A stretch of 64,000 nt of DNA from Lachnospiraceae bacterium. GTDB lineage: Bacteria > Bacillota > Clostridia > Lachnospirales > Lachnospiraceae. Location: positions 62,001 to 126,000 of the forward strand of contig JAFZQU010000019.1 of assembly GCA_017620255.1 (NCBI GenBank). The letters are read 5' to 3'. A model generated the notes under the pieces. The model saw only the letters and a list, made by a program, of their open reading frames with translations. It ran no database searches and was not told where the DNA came from. Of the stretch, positions 43,554 to 52,696 are shown piece by piece (position 1 is the stretch's first letter; the number at the start of each line of letters is the position of its first letter). A program made the translations under genes and the position numbers.

Positions 43554-43583
43554 TACTATACGCTGTATAATATTGTTTGTCAA
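43554..43583 (-). promoter_or_regulatory. promoter of the padR operon with overlapping inverted-repeat operator
   Basis: Minus strand -35 TTGACA (43578-43583), 17 bases, -10 TATAGT (43555-43560). An inverted repeat TACTATAC (43554-43561) / GTATAATA (43565-43572), 7 of 8 pairs, spans the -10 and spacer, placed for autorepression. Confidence 0.7.
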
Positions 43584-43665
43584 TACATATTTTACAAAAA
43601 ATATTATTGTATGATATGCAATTCCTGCATAAAACAGTCTGTCACGCAAAGTCCAAACTCATAAG

Positions 43666-43697
43666 AAAGAGCCGTGTGCATCGCACACAGCCCTTTC
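43666..43697 (-). terminator. intrinsic terminator of the large cell-wall-binding protein gene
   Basis: Minus strand GGGCTGTGTGC and GCACACGGCTC pair around GAT, followed by TTTCTT; 40 bases after the stop at 43739. Confidence 0.7.
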
Positions 43698-43738
43698 TAT
43701 GATCATAATATTCCGTGATATTGAAAATGAATAATGGG

Positions 43739-46700
43739 TCAAAGATTAACCGGATCCAGGCAGGTCCCGCCATCGGGATCAAAGTACAGCTTAAGATTGA
43801 GTCCAAAGTAGTTGAAGGTCTGTTGTCCGCCGACCAGTTGTCCGTTCTTGAAACAATAGGTATTAGTGAGGCCAAATTTATATGCTCCGTTCAGCGGTTT
43901 CTGTGTCTCTTCATCCACGGCACTTATCAGGCGGCCTTCCTGATCATAACGTAACTCAATGGTAAGCGAAAAGCCCGTACTCAGGGATGTAGCCCCTACC
44001 GTATCCGTCCCCGTGACATGATACCCGTACCAGCTGTTCCCTCTCTTTGCAAATACACTGTAATCGTAGACAGAAATCCCGACCGCGTTTAACCAATCAT
44101 AGCCACTGTCATCGGCTTCGTTCAGATACAGGCTTCCGTCCGTTCTCGTATAAAAATTAAGATCCTTATGATCATTTGTAGCCCACATTACAAGCCGGTC
44201 AAGCCTTTCCTGATCCGCCTTTGGAAGGTTTGAATAATCCACCCGGCATCCATAACCGCTTTCAAAGAACTCATCGGTGATATATTTATTTTCGACTATG
44301 TCACCCTGAACTGCATAGATCTTCTTGCCGGATTTAACAAAGGTGTATTCACTGTCGGTATTGATGGAGCCGTCACTGTCGCAATATATATAGCAGACGT
44401 GCAAGCCCTTTTCACTGAATACGCAGCGCTGCAGACCGGTCAGGGGCAGTCCCTTGGTCCCTAAATAGAAATACTGCTCTCCCACTTTGATCTTCGTGTT
44501 CTTAAGCATATTGCCATTAGCATCGCAGAAATATGCGATACTGCCGTCCGCATTGTATTTTACGTTAAAATATCCATAGCAGGCGGTGCTCATTTTTCCG
44601 TCGTCTCCGTAGTAATACCACTTTCCTTTTGTCTGTCTTAAGGCTTTTTTCTCCTTGACGCCCGTTTTCAGATTGTAATAGTACCAGTCTTTTCCAACCT
44701 TCGTCCGTCCCGTTGCGAACGATCCATCCGCATTAAGGGACATGTCATCACCGATCTCACCCGGATCCTCATCGACCAGACCTGCCCTGCCCGTAAGCAG
44801 AGAGCCGTCCGGTGCAAAGCGGTACAGTTTGCCTTTGATCGAAAGATCGGCCGTGCCATAGCCATCATATCCGGCAAGTGCACATGCAGGCGCTTCTCCC
44901 GTATCCTGCTCCAGGAAATACAGTTTCTTTTTTACATCCGTGATGACCGGCCGGTTGCCGTTTGTAACTATCCAGCCGTCCACGCCGACCGCAGGGGCAT
45001 TCTTTGTCTGCCAGCCAGTTACCGCCGCGCCGCTCTTTTCGTCAAAATAGAAGTTATAATAACCATAATAACCCGTCCATGCATCCGTTCCGTCCTCATC
45101 AATGATCGGTCCGTCGATGTAAAGCCAGCCTGTATCCATTACGCCGTCCTTATCGAAATGATACAGTTTCCCGCCGATCCTGTAGAGGTATTCCAGGGAA
45201 CCGTCTTCGTTATCCCGGCAGCACCCCGTTATAAAACCATATTTGCCTTGTACGCGCGCAGGCTGGTAGTATTTCTTTTTATCCTTCGTGGTGATCCAGC
45301 CGGTCTTTACTGTTCCGTCTTTATTAAACCAGAATAATTCTGCATAAGGACCGATCCGCTCACTGTAATCCTGATCGCTCTGCATGATCGTTCCCGTGCC
45401 GGACTTATAGCCGTTCGATTTCTTTGTTGCGTGAATGTGATAGTATTTGCCCTTGTATTCAACAAGGTCATTCGTACATTCGATGCCGTCTTCAAGGATC
45501 AGATATTTTGAACCGCCAACTGTTTTGATCCCGGGATCAGGCTGTCCGTCCTTCTTGACCCAGACGTGTATGCCGTCACGATTGATAGAGTCAGACGTAT
45601 CAATAAAGAACGTTCCCGTCGGGACCACTGCGGATGTTGCGATCACACCCGGGATGCTCCCGAGCCAGTAATCCTTACCCTTCCAGGTGACCAAAGTCTC
45701 TTTTTCAGCAGATAACTTTCCGGTTTCCGTGAAGTAATAACTCCGCCCGTCCACCTTGGCAATACCCGTTACCGCTTTGCCGGATGCATCCAGATAAAAG
45801 GTTTCTTTTCCGTGATAGTAGAGCCAGGATTTTGTCACTTTTTTCTTACACTGATCATCGTAATAGAAGAATACACCGCCCTCCGGTTTCGTTGTCGCGC
45901 TCATGCAATATACGGACTTCGTTCCTCCCGCATCCAGGTACAGCCCGTCTGCCGGTGTACCGGGCGCACCGATCAAGTTCACTTCACCTTCAAACAGGTG
46001 GCACATCTTACCATTGATCACACGGAACCCGGATTCATTAATGGTACCGTCTTTCGAAACATAGATCGTTCCGCCGATCGTCGGAACCGCCTTGTCATAT
46101 TGCACCACGCCGTTTGCATCGGCATAATAATAATTAGCGCCAACCGTGAAAATGCCGGTAGCGATCGTATAAGTGTCTGAAGCAGACACACCGGCGTGAT
46201 ACGTTTTATCACCAACCGTAAAGAACTCAGAACTCTTTACGACGCCGCATAACGGATCCGCATAGACCATTTTTGCCGCGTTGTTTTTCGTTGTGACTTT
46301 TCCGGTGTCATCCAGATAGACGAAACCGGTCTGCCTCACACCATCCTTAAATACATAAACAGCACCATCATAGACATTCGAATCAAAGCCGGATAAGCAG
46401 TATATGCCCTCCTGTGAAAGGGCAACGCCATCATCCCTTCTTACAAAGACATATCCCTTTTTGGACTTATCGTATACCCAGGTGTCTTTTTTCAGCTGCG
46501 GATCATAATAACAATCCCCGACCCGGCCGGTCAGCACTTCACCCGTATTGCTGACTGCCAGTGCCTGTGAGTCCAGAGTATCAATGTCACTCTCGTTAGT
46601 CCCTATTCCGAGTTCCCCATCATTATAAAAGTAATAGTATTTATTACTGATCGTCCATAATCCCGTCGCCGGCTGCATCGTATCCGCCGTATAATATCTG

Positions 46701-48910
46701 ATGGTATATCCTTCGGTTCCGGCTTTGGGTGCAAGCTTCAGGGCCGCATTGCCCGTTGCGACGATCGCATTTTTTGCGTCGAAAGCCACCCATCCGGTCA
46801 GTTGCTTGCCGTTTTGATAGGCGCCTTCATCGGCTGCGCCATCTACGGTAACCGTAACGGAAACCTTCTTGTTTTCATAGTTTTTGGGATCGGCCGTATG
46901 TACATCCGCTCTTGCCGTGACAGTATATACACCGCCCTTACCAAGCTTCATGTTTACCATGCTCTTTCCGTCTGTTACCGGTGTAGAGCTATATGAAAAA
47001 TTTACCCCCGAATCGGCATCCACGCTCCAATCTACCGTTCCTTCAAGTCCTGCATCCATCGTAAGTGTAAGATCGACCTCATCACCCGGTTTTCCCGTGA
47101 CTTTAGCCGGCGTAACAGTCATCTTTTTGATCTTTTCCTTCTCAGAAACAACGAGACGAACCTGTGCTGTCAGTTTGTTGTATGTTTCGCTCATCACGGT
47201 CAGGTCGGCCTGCCCGAACTTCTTTGCTGTCACATTCCCGACAGCATCCACGGTAAATATCTTCGGATTTCCACTTGTAAATGTCACGTTCTGATCATCC
47301 GCCCTTTTGTCTGTAGCATTTTTCACGATGGCGTCGATCTGAAACGGTTCTCCGATATAGATTTCCTTAAAGGTACCAAGCGGTGTAAAATCCAAATGCG
47401 GGTACAGATCTATCTTCGTCCCCTTGATCTCACTTCGTTTCAGTGATACTTCCACGTACGGGGAATGGAAATTGACAACTCCGTCTTTCTGCATTTTTTC
47501 GCCGAGGGCATGTGTGTAACTGCCTGATCCGTAGCAGACATAAAATCTTTCATCGGAATAAGCTTCCAGCCCGTAAGTTAAGTATGTGGTAAATACAGCC
47601 GTATCACCTGTAAAAGCCACCTGTTCATACTCATCTACGTTCTTGCCGTATTTATAGAGCCATGCGTCTACGGCAGCCTCACTTTCGCCGCCTTTTTTTA
47701 CAATGATCGAGTCTTCCGTAACGATCACCTGGCTTGTTTCATCATCTGTCAATTTCGGTGCCGGAAATACATTCAGCTTGAGGTTTTTTCCACCATACGC
47801 TTTTGTTTCACCCGTATCCGGATCGGTGATCGTCGCATGGATTTCATACTCTCCCGCTCCCAGTTCCTGACTCTTCAGCAGATCGACGCCAACGGATTTC
47901 AGATAATTCGATTCTTTCTCATCATCCGTTCCCCCGGTTGCGTCTTTCGGGTCCGTGAGTTTTGCCGTCCCAAGGTAAAACTCCTTTGTGCCCTTTTGGG
48001 CATAAACAGTGACTGTTTTATTGAAGTTTTCAGACGTAGGTTCAAAAGAGATATACCCGCCAAAATAGCCCATCTCGTCTTTATAATCATCCCCGAACGA
48101 TACGCCCTTCAGATGATCCTCTCCGTCCTCTTCTTCACCGATGACTTCCTCCGGCTCCTCTTCTTCTGTTACAACAGCCACCTCATCAGCGCTGCTTTCA
48201 AGTTTTTCCGGAGTCTCGACGTCTTCGGGATTATCCGCATCGGGTGTGTCTTCTGTATCGGGTGTGTCTTCTGTATCGGGTATGTCTTCTGTATCGGAAT
48301 CCTCATATTCTTCCGCCGGCGATTTTGCTGCGAGCATAACTGTCGTACCCTGCAATGCAAGGATTCCGTCATCCGTTTCCGCAACCGCAGCAACAAGCAG
48401 TTCCTGCTCTTCTTCATTTTCTATTTCGGATAATACAAGACCGCCGTCTTCTCTGATCTCTTCGATCAGTTCCCGGGGATTGGAATTGTCTTCCGTTTCC
48501 ATCCGGGCAATGATCTTTTGTCCAAGTTCCGATTCTTTATCAAAGAAATAATAAGATATACCAAATGTGCCCTCCGCCATCTCAATGTCTGCATCTTCGT
48601 ATGCGGCCTGATCCGGCGTGTAGATCTGTTCATCTACGCTTAATTCGGGAGCAAACAGATCATTCAGATCCACACTCCCCATGTCAGCGCTGCAGGGTGA
48701 TTTTGCCTCCTGCAGTGTAAGAATTACCTTCGGGGACTGTTCCGTCTCCGTTAAGATATCCTCTTCGTCTTCCAACGGGCTCTCTTCACCCTCCCCTGTT
48801 GAAAAACCCACTGTTTCCATGGGTTCCGAGGCATATGCCGGAACAGCGGGTGCGACCGGGCCTGCCAGCATACATGCAAGAACCAACCAAGCAACTGTTT
48901 TCTTACTCAT
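43739..48910 (-). CDS. very large secreted protein with Ig-like domain and cell-wall-binding (choline-binding-type) repeats
   Basis: 1723 residues from the ATG at 48910. Signal peptide (SKKTVAWLVLACMLAGPVAPAVPAYASE). An acidic N-terminal region with an 18-bp DNA repeat coding DTEDTP (48230-48300). A Big-type Ig-like domain around residues 545-620 (FQIDAIVKN ... VTAKKFGQADLTV). Then ~1000 residues of Trp/Tyr/Gly-rich cell-wall-binding repeats of the form G-x-x-YYF-x-x-x-G-x-x-x-TG. No sortase motif, so non-covalent wall attachment is expected. No catalytic domain is recognisable. Probably an adhesin or wall scaffold. Stands alone with its own terminator. Confidence 0.8.
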   Translation of the reverse strand: MSKKTVAWLVLACMLAGPVAPAVPAYASEPMETVGFSTGEGEESPLEDEEDILTETEQSPKVILTLQEAKSPCSADMGSVDLNDLFAPELSVDEQIYTPDQAAYEDADIEMAEGTFGISYYFFDKESELGQKIIARMETEDNSNPRELIEEIREDGGLVLSEIENEEEQELLVAAVAETDDGILALQGTTVMLAAKSPAEEYEDSDTEDIPDTEDTPDTEDTPDADNPEDVETPEKLESSADEVAVVTEEEEPEEVIGEEEDGEDHLKGVSFGDDYKDEMGYFGGYISFEPTSENFNKTVTVYAQKGTKEFYLGTAKLTDPKDATGGTDDEKESNYLKSVGVDLLKSQELGAGEYEIHATITDPDTGETKAYGGKNLKLNVFPAPKLTDDETSQVIVTEDSIIVKKGGESEAAVDAWLYKYGKNVDEYEQVAFTGDTAVFTTYLTYGLEAYSDERFYVCYGSGSYTHALGEKMQKDGVVNFHSPYVEVSLKRSEIKGTKIDLYPHLDFTPLGTFKEIYIGEPFQIDAIVKNATDKRADDQNVTFTSGNPKIFTVDAVGNVTAKKFGQADLTVMSETYNKLTAQVRLVVSEKEKIKKMTVTPAKVTGKPGDEVDLTLTMDAGLEGTVDWSVDADSGVNFSYSSTPVTDGKSMVNMKLGKGGVYTVTARADVHTADPKNYENKKVSVTVTVDGAADEGAYQNGKQLTGWVAFDAKNAIVATGNAALKLAPKAGTEGYTIRYYTADTMQPATGLWTISNKYYYFYNDGELGIGTNESDIDTLDSQALAVSNTGEVLTGRVGDCYYDPQLKKDTWVYDKSKKGYVFVRRDDGVALSQEGIYCLSGFDSNVYDGAVYVFKDGVRQTGFVYLDDTGKVTTKNNAAKMVYADPLCGVVKSSEFFTVGDKTYHAGVSASDTYTIATGIFTVGANYYYADANGVVQYDKAVPTIGGTIYVSKDGTINESGFRVINGKMCHLFEGEVNLIGAPGTPADGLYLDAGGTKSVYCMSATTKPEGGVFFYYDDQCKKKVTKSWLYYHGKETFYLDASGKAVTGIAKVDGRSYYFTETGKLSAEKETLVTWKGKDYWLGSIPGVIATSAVVPTGTFFIDTSDSINRDGIHVWVKKDGQPDPGIKTVGGSKYLILEDGIECTNDLVEYKGKYYHIHATKKSNGYKSGTGTIMQSDQDYSERIGPYAELFWFNKDGTVKTGWITTKDKKKYYQPARVQGKYGFITGCCRDNEDGSLEYLYRIGGKLYHFDKDGVMDTGWLYIDGPIIDEDGTDAWTGYYGYYNFYFDEKSGAAVTGWQTKNAPAVGVDGWIVTNGNRPVITDVKKKLYFLEQDTGEAPACALAGYDGYGTADLSIKGKLYRFAPDGSLLTGRAGLVDEDPGEIGDDMSLNADGSFATGRTKVGKDWYYYNLKTGVKEKKALRQTKGKWYYYGDDGKMSTACYGYFNVKYNADGSIAYFCDANGNMLKNTKIKVGEQYFYLGTKGLPLTGLQRCVFSEKGLHVCYIYCDSDGSINTDSEYTFVKSGKKIYAVQGDIVENKYITDEFFESGYGCRVDYSNLPKADQERLDRLVMWATNDHKDLNFYTRTDGSLYLNEADDSGYDWLNAVGISVYDYSVFAKRGNSWYGYHVTGTDTVGATSLSTGFSLTIELRYDQEGRLISAVDEETQKPLNGAYKFGLTNTYCFKNGQLVGGQQTFNYFGLNLKLYFDPDGGTCLDPVNL

Positions 48911-48941
48911 GATTTCATCTCTCCTTTTATTGATCATGCCG

Positions 48942-48979
48942 AAAAAAGCGGCATGCCGGGCTTTTCACTCCGGCATACC
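48942..48979 (-). terminator. pyrF terminator overlapping the promoter of the large secreted protein
   Basis: Minus strand GGTATGCCGG (48970-48979) and CCGGCATGCC (48950-48959) pair over 10 positions, followed by GC and six Ts (48942-48947). A TGGTACAAT extended -10 (48981-48986) directly before it could start the downstream transcript inside the hairpin. The right arm can instead pair with CGGCATG at 48935-48941. Confidence 0.6.
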
Positions 48980-49085
48980 GATTGTACCACTTCTCATGAT
49001 TTTGTTACTACCGTCAAAGGTCTGTATTTTTATTCGCGTCCACCGACTATTCAACCTTTTTTAGGGAAAAACCGATTGGTATACA

Positions 49086-50030
49086 TTATAAAGCGTTCTC
49101 CCGGATGTCATCGCGCATGTCCGTGACAGCTGCCCTTGCGGCATCCGCAAAGCCTTCCGAGCCGTAGTTTGCATACTTCTCCTGTTTATAGGCTGCGATG
49201 ATGCCTCTCGAGCTGTTGACGATCGCACCAAGTCCGTCTGCGTTAAAGAACGGCTTTAAGTCAGCGCCCATGCCGCCCTGTGCGCCGTAGCCGGGCACTA
49301 AGATGAAGGTTTTTGGCATCAGTTCTCGCAGGATCTTACCCATTTCCGGATAGGTCGCACCGACAACCGCCCCGACATTGCTGTAGGTTCCGTCCGTTCC
49401 CATGCAGTCCCCGCCCCACTTTGCGACCTGCTCGCCGACGATCTCATAAAGCGGACGGTCTTTGCTGCCGTCCGTTGACCGGATCAGTCGGTCCTGGAAT
49501 TCCCCGCTACTTGGGTTGGAAGTCTTTACAAGCACGAAGATACCCTTGTTCTCTTCCTTACAGACTTTGATGAACGGATTCACACCGTCGCTGCCAAGGT
49601 AGGGATTCACGGTCACGAAATCTTCGTCAAAACCGGCATACTGTTTGGAGCCGACCGTGACTTTTCCAAGATGCGCGACCGCATAGGCTTCCGATGTGGA
49701 GCCGATATCGCCGCGCTTGATATCCCCGATCACGACCAGCCCCTTCTCATGCGCATAGTCAACGGTCCGCTTAAACGCGATGAGACCTTCCAGACCGTAC
49801 TGCTCGTACATCGCGATCTGCGGCTTTACCGCCGGTACCAGATCACAGACGGCATCGATGATCCCCTTATTATAGGCAAAGATCGCTTCGCCTGCGCCCT
49901 TCAGCGTCTCGCCGTACTCTGCAAACGCTGCTTTCATCAGATGTTCCGGAATGTAGGCCGGCATCGGGTCAAGGCCGACCACGATCGGTGCGCCTGTTTT
50001 TCGGATCCTGCTGATCAGTTTGTTAATCAT
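49086..50030 (-). CDS. pyrF: orotidine 5'-phosphate decarboxylase (type 2)
   Basis: Last step of UMP synthesis. 314 residues, matching the longer type 2 family: IVVGLDPMPAYIP, KPQIAMYEQYG, the catalytic DIKRGDIGSTSEAYA and NPYLGSDGVNPF. RBS AAGGAG. It lies 75 bases after nrdD, with a hairpin in between, and far from pyrE. No other pyr genes are adjacent. Confidence 0.95.
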   Translation of the reverse strand: MINKLISRIRKTGAPIVVGLDPMPAYIPEHLMKAAFAEYGETLKGAGEAIFAYNKGIIDAVCDLVPAVKPQIAMYEQYGLEGLIAFKRTVDYAHEKGLVVIGDIKRGDIGSTSEAYAVAHLGKVTVGSKQYAGFDEDFVTVNPYLGSDGVNPFIKVCKEENKGIFVLVKTSNPSSGEFQDRLIRSTDGSKDRPLYEIVGEQVAKWGGDCMGTDGTYSNVGAVVGATYPEMGKILRELMPKTFILVPGYGAQGGMGADLKPFFNADGLGAIVNSSRGIIAAYKQEKYANYGSEGFADAARAAVTDMRDDIRENAL

Positions 50031-50058
50031 GATTTTTCTCCTTTGTATGACAGAATTA

Positions 50059-50080
50059 TAGCCGCCCCAAAGGGCGGCTA
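50059..50080. terminator. perfect hairpin between nrdD and pyrF, probable terminator
   Basis: TAGCCGCCC (50059-50067) and GGGCGGCTA (50072-50080) with a 4-base loop. No real T-run follows on the minus strand, so termination may be partial. A TATAAT on the minus strand (50055-50060) overlaps its end, but no -35 is visible. Confidence 0.5.
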
Positions 50081-50105
50081 TTTGGTTCCATTCCGTTAAG
50101 TTACA

Positions 50106-52496
50106 TTATACGAGCACGCCTGCATGCGCTTCCGCATATTTCTTGATGCTGGAAGCATTCACATACTTCTCATAGGAATCGCCGTTAACGACTACCAGCG
50201 TCGGTGCCTGCATCACGCCGTACTTCTGTGCGAGTTCCATGTTCTCTTCCGCATCGATCAGGATGTACTGCTCATCCTGCAGATAGCTCTTGGCCAGTTT
50301 GCAGTTCGGGCAGGTCTTGGTCGTGAAGAGATATTTCACATCTTCTGCCGGTGCAACGGTGACCGGATCGTCCTTATCAAGACCGGATAAAGTCACAACC
50401 GAAGTTGCGGGTCTCTTCATGCAGGAGCAGTTCAGATCATAAACCAGTCTGTTCTTGTATTCCTGTGCCTTACCGTCGTTCCAGTTCTGTACCGGTCTGT
50501 AGTAACCTGTGATACGGCTGTATACTTCCGTAGCGGCGCCGCAGTGCGGGCAGGTAGCCTGCTCGCCGGTCAGATAACCGTGCTCACGGCATACCGAGTA
50601 AGTCGGAGATAAGGTATAGTACGGAAGTCTGTAGTTCTCTGCGATCTTGCGGACCAGAGATGCCGCTGCATTCCAGTCGGGAAGCTTCTCGCCGAGGAAC
50701 GCATGGAATACGGTTCCGCTTGTGTACAGTGTCTGTAATTCATCCTGGATATCCAGTGCATCAAAGATGTCTGCTGTATAGTCAACCGGCAGATGGGAAC
50801 TGTTCGTGTAGTACGGTGTATCCCCGGGAGCTCCGGCCGTCTTGATGTTGGGCCAGCGCTTTCTGTCGTGCTTCGCCAGACGGTAAGCCGTGGACTCCGC
50901 CGGTGTTGCTTCGAGGTTGTAAAGATCTCCGTACATTTCCTGGTAATCGGAAAGACGGTTACGCATATGATTCAGGACTTCCTTCGTGAATTCCTGTGTG
51001 CGCTTGTCGGTCATGTCCGCGCGCAGCCAGTTGGCATTTAAGCCCACTTCGTTCATGCCCACAAGACCGATCGTGGAGAAATGATTGTCAAAGTTGCCGA
51101 GATATCTCTTTGTATAAGGATATAAACCTTCTTCCAGCAGCTTGGAGATGATGCCTCTCTTGACTTTCAGGCTGCGTGCCGCGATGTCCATCATACGGTT
51201 CAGGCGTACGAAGAAATCATCTTTGCTGGTCGCAAGATATGCGATACGCGGCATGTTGATCGTAACAACGCCCACAGAACCCGTGGATTCGCCGGATCCG
51301 AAGAAACCGCCGGTCTTCTTGCGCAGTTCGCGCAGGTCCAGACGCAGTCTGCAGCACATGGAACGAACGTCCGAAGGCTCCATATCGGAATTGATGTAGT
51401 TGCTGAAATACGGTGTGCCGTATTTGCTGGTCATTTCAAACAGAAGACGGTTGTTCTCCGTGTCGGACCAGTCAAAATCACTCGTGATGGAATAGGTCGG
51501 GATCGGATACTGGAATCCTCTTCCGTTTGCATCGCCTTCGATCATGGTCTCGATGAAAGCCTTGTTGATCATGTCCATTTCGGCTTTGCAGTCTTTGTAT
51601 TTGAAATCCATCTCTTCGCCGCCGACTATCGCCGGAAGCTCTGCAAGGTCATTCGGAACCGTCCAGTCAAGTGTGATGTTGGAGAACGGTGCCTGTGTGC
51701 CCCAGCGGCTGGGTGTGTTCACGCCGTAGATGAAGGACTCGATGCATTTCTTTACTTCTCTGTATGTTAAGTTGTCAACCTTTACGAAAGGAGCAAGGTA
51801 GGTATCAAAGGAAGAGAAAGCCTGTGCGCCTGCCCATTCATTCTGCATGATACCGAGGAAGTTGACCATCTGGTTGCAGAGTACGGACAGATGAGATGCG
51901 GGTGCGCTTGTGATCTTGCCGCTGATCCCGCCGAGGCCTTCCTGGATCAGCTGCTTTAAGGACCAGCCTGCGCAGTAACCTGTCAGCATGGACAGATCGT
52001 GGATGTGCAGATCCGCATTCCTGTGTGCTTCCGCGATCTCCTGGTCATAGATCTCGGAAAGCCAGTAGTTCGCCGTTACGGCACCGGAGTTGCTCAAGAT
52101 CAGACCGCCTACGGAATAGGTAACGGTGGAGTTCTCTTTCACTCTCCAGTCTTCCACTTTCACGTAACTGTTTACCACGTCCTTGTAATCGAGGATCGTG
52201 GACTTCATGTTACGGATCTTTTCTCTCTGCTTGCGGTAAAGGATGTAAGACTTGGCTACATCTGTGTATCCGGCCTGCTCAAGGACTGTCTCCACGCTGT
52301 CCTGGATGTCCTCCACATGTACCAGATTGTCTTTCATTTTGGTTTGGAAATCGGCTGTGACTCGAAGTGCTAAAAGATCGATCATGTCGTTGTTGTACTG
52401 CTTCTCGCATGCAACGAATGCTTTCATGATCGCATCGTTGATCTTACTCAGGTTAAAATCGGTAATCTCCCCATCACGTTTTACTACACTAAACAT
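50106..52496 (-). CDS. nrdD: anaerobic (class III) ribonucleoside-triphosphate reductase with fused C-terminal thioredoxin/glutaredoxin-like domain
   Basis: Makes dNTPs without oxygen through a glycyl radical. ATG at 52496 is chosen for GGGAG 7 bases before it. 796 residues: N-terminal ATP-cone (FSVVKRDGEITDFNLSKINDAI), large catalytic barrel (ADLHIHDLSMLTGYCAGWSL, TPSRWGTQAPFSN), zinc site (CREHGYL, CPHCG), and the glycyl radical loop RITGYYRPVQNWNDGKAQEY. After the usual end comes a redoxin-like domain of ~75 residues with CPNC (TTKTCPNCKLAKSYL, QAPTLVVVNG), a likely built-in electron donor. The activase gene nrdG is not next to it. Regulated by NrdR-like boxes. Confidence 0.93.
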   Translation of the reverse strand: MFSVVKRDGEITDFNLSKINDAIMKAFVACEKQYNNDMIDLLALRVTADFQTKMKDNLVHVEDIQDSVETVLEQAGYTDVAKSYILYRKQREKIRNMKSTILDYKDVVNSYVKVEDWRVKENSTVTYSVGGLILSNSGAVTANYWLSEIYDQEIAEAHRNADLHIHDLSMLTGYCAGWSLKQLIQEGLGGISGKITSAPASHLSVLCNQMVNFLGIMQNEWAGAQAFSSFDTYLAPFVKVDNLTYREVKKCIESFIYGVNTPSRWGTQAPFSNITLDWTVPNDLAELPAIVGGEEMDFKYKDCKAEMDMINKAFIETMIEGDANGRGFQYPIPTYSITSDFDWSDTENNRLLFEMTSKYGTPYFSNYINSDMEPSDVRSMCCRLRLDLRELRKKTGGFFGSGESTGSVGVVTINMPRIAYLATSKDDFFVRLNRMMDIAARSLKVKRGIISKLLEEGLYPYTKRYLGNFDNHFSTIGLVGMNEVGLNANWLRADMTDKRTQEFTKEVLNHMRNRLSDYQEMYGDLYNLEATPAESTAYRLAKHDRKRWPNIKTAGAPGDTPYYTNSSHLPVDYTADIFDALDIQDELQTLYTSGTVFHAFLGEKLPDWNAAASLVRKIAENYRLPYYTLSPTYSVCREHGYLTGEQATCPHCGAATEVYSRITGYYRPVQNWNDGKAQEYKNRLVYDLNCSCMKRPATSVVTLSGLDKDDPVTVAPAEDVKYLFTTKTCPNCKLAKSYLQDEQYILIDAEENMELAQKYGVMQAPTLVVVNGDSYEKYVNASSIKKYAEAHAGVLV

Positions 52497-52535
52497 CAAA
52501 AAACTCCCTTCCCTCTTACGAATCTTTGTATTTTG

Positions 52536-52561
52536 GGGCAATATTCCCCTAGGTATTGCCC
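52536..52561 (-). promoter_or_regulatory. hairpin at the 5' end of the nrdD transcript
   Basis: GGGCAATA and TATTGCCC (8 perfect pairs, 52536-52543 and 52554-52561) around a 10-base loop, only a few bases after the expected start point. It may protect the mRNA 5' end. Confidence 0.5.
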
Positions 52562-52570
52562 ACTGTATCA

Positions 52571-52600
52571 AGTATAGCATTGCCCCCCGTCAAAAGTCAA
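52571..52600 (-). promoter_or_regulatory. promoter of nrdD
   Basis: Minus strand -35 TTGACT (52595-52600), 18 bases, -10 TATACT (52571-52576). Confidence 0.6.
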
Positions 52601-52606
52601 CAGAAA

Positions 52607-52654
52607 ATACTATATCTTGTGTTATTTAATTCAAAGAGGTGGAATATGTTGTAT
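52607..52654 (-). promoter_or_regulatory. tandem NrdR-box-like operators upstream of nrdD
   Basis: Minus strand ACACAAGATATAGTAT (52607-52622) fits the NrdR consensus ACACWATATATWGTGT well. A weaker ATACAACATATTCCAC (52639-52654) starts 32 bp from it, the pair spacing typical of NrdR (three helical turns). Both lie directly upstream of the -35. Confidence 0.6.
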
Positions 52655-52696
52655 TTTGGCGATTTGCGGCCACTAAACCCCGGGAAATGATTTTGC

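Noticed and set aside
49086-52496. nrdG activase gene next to nrdD
   Set aside because: The only neighbour on the same strand is pyrF; no radical SAM motif occurs in this stretch.
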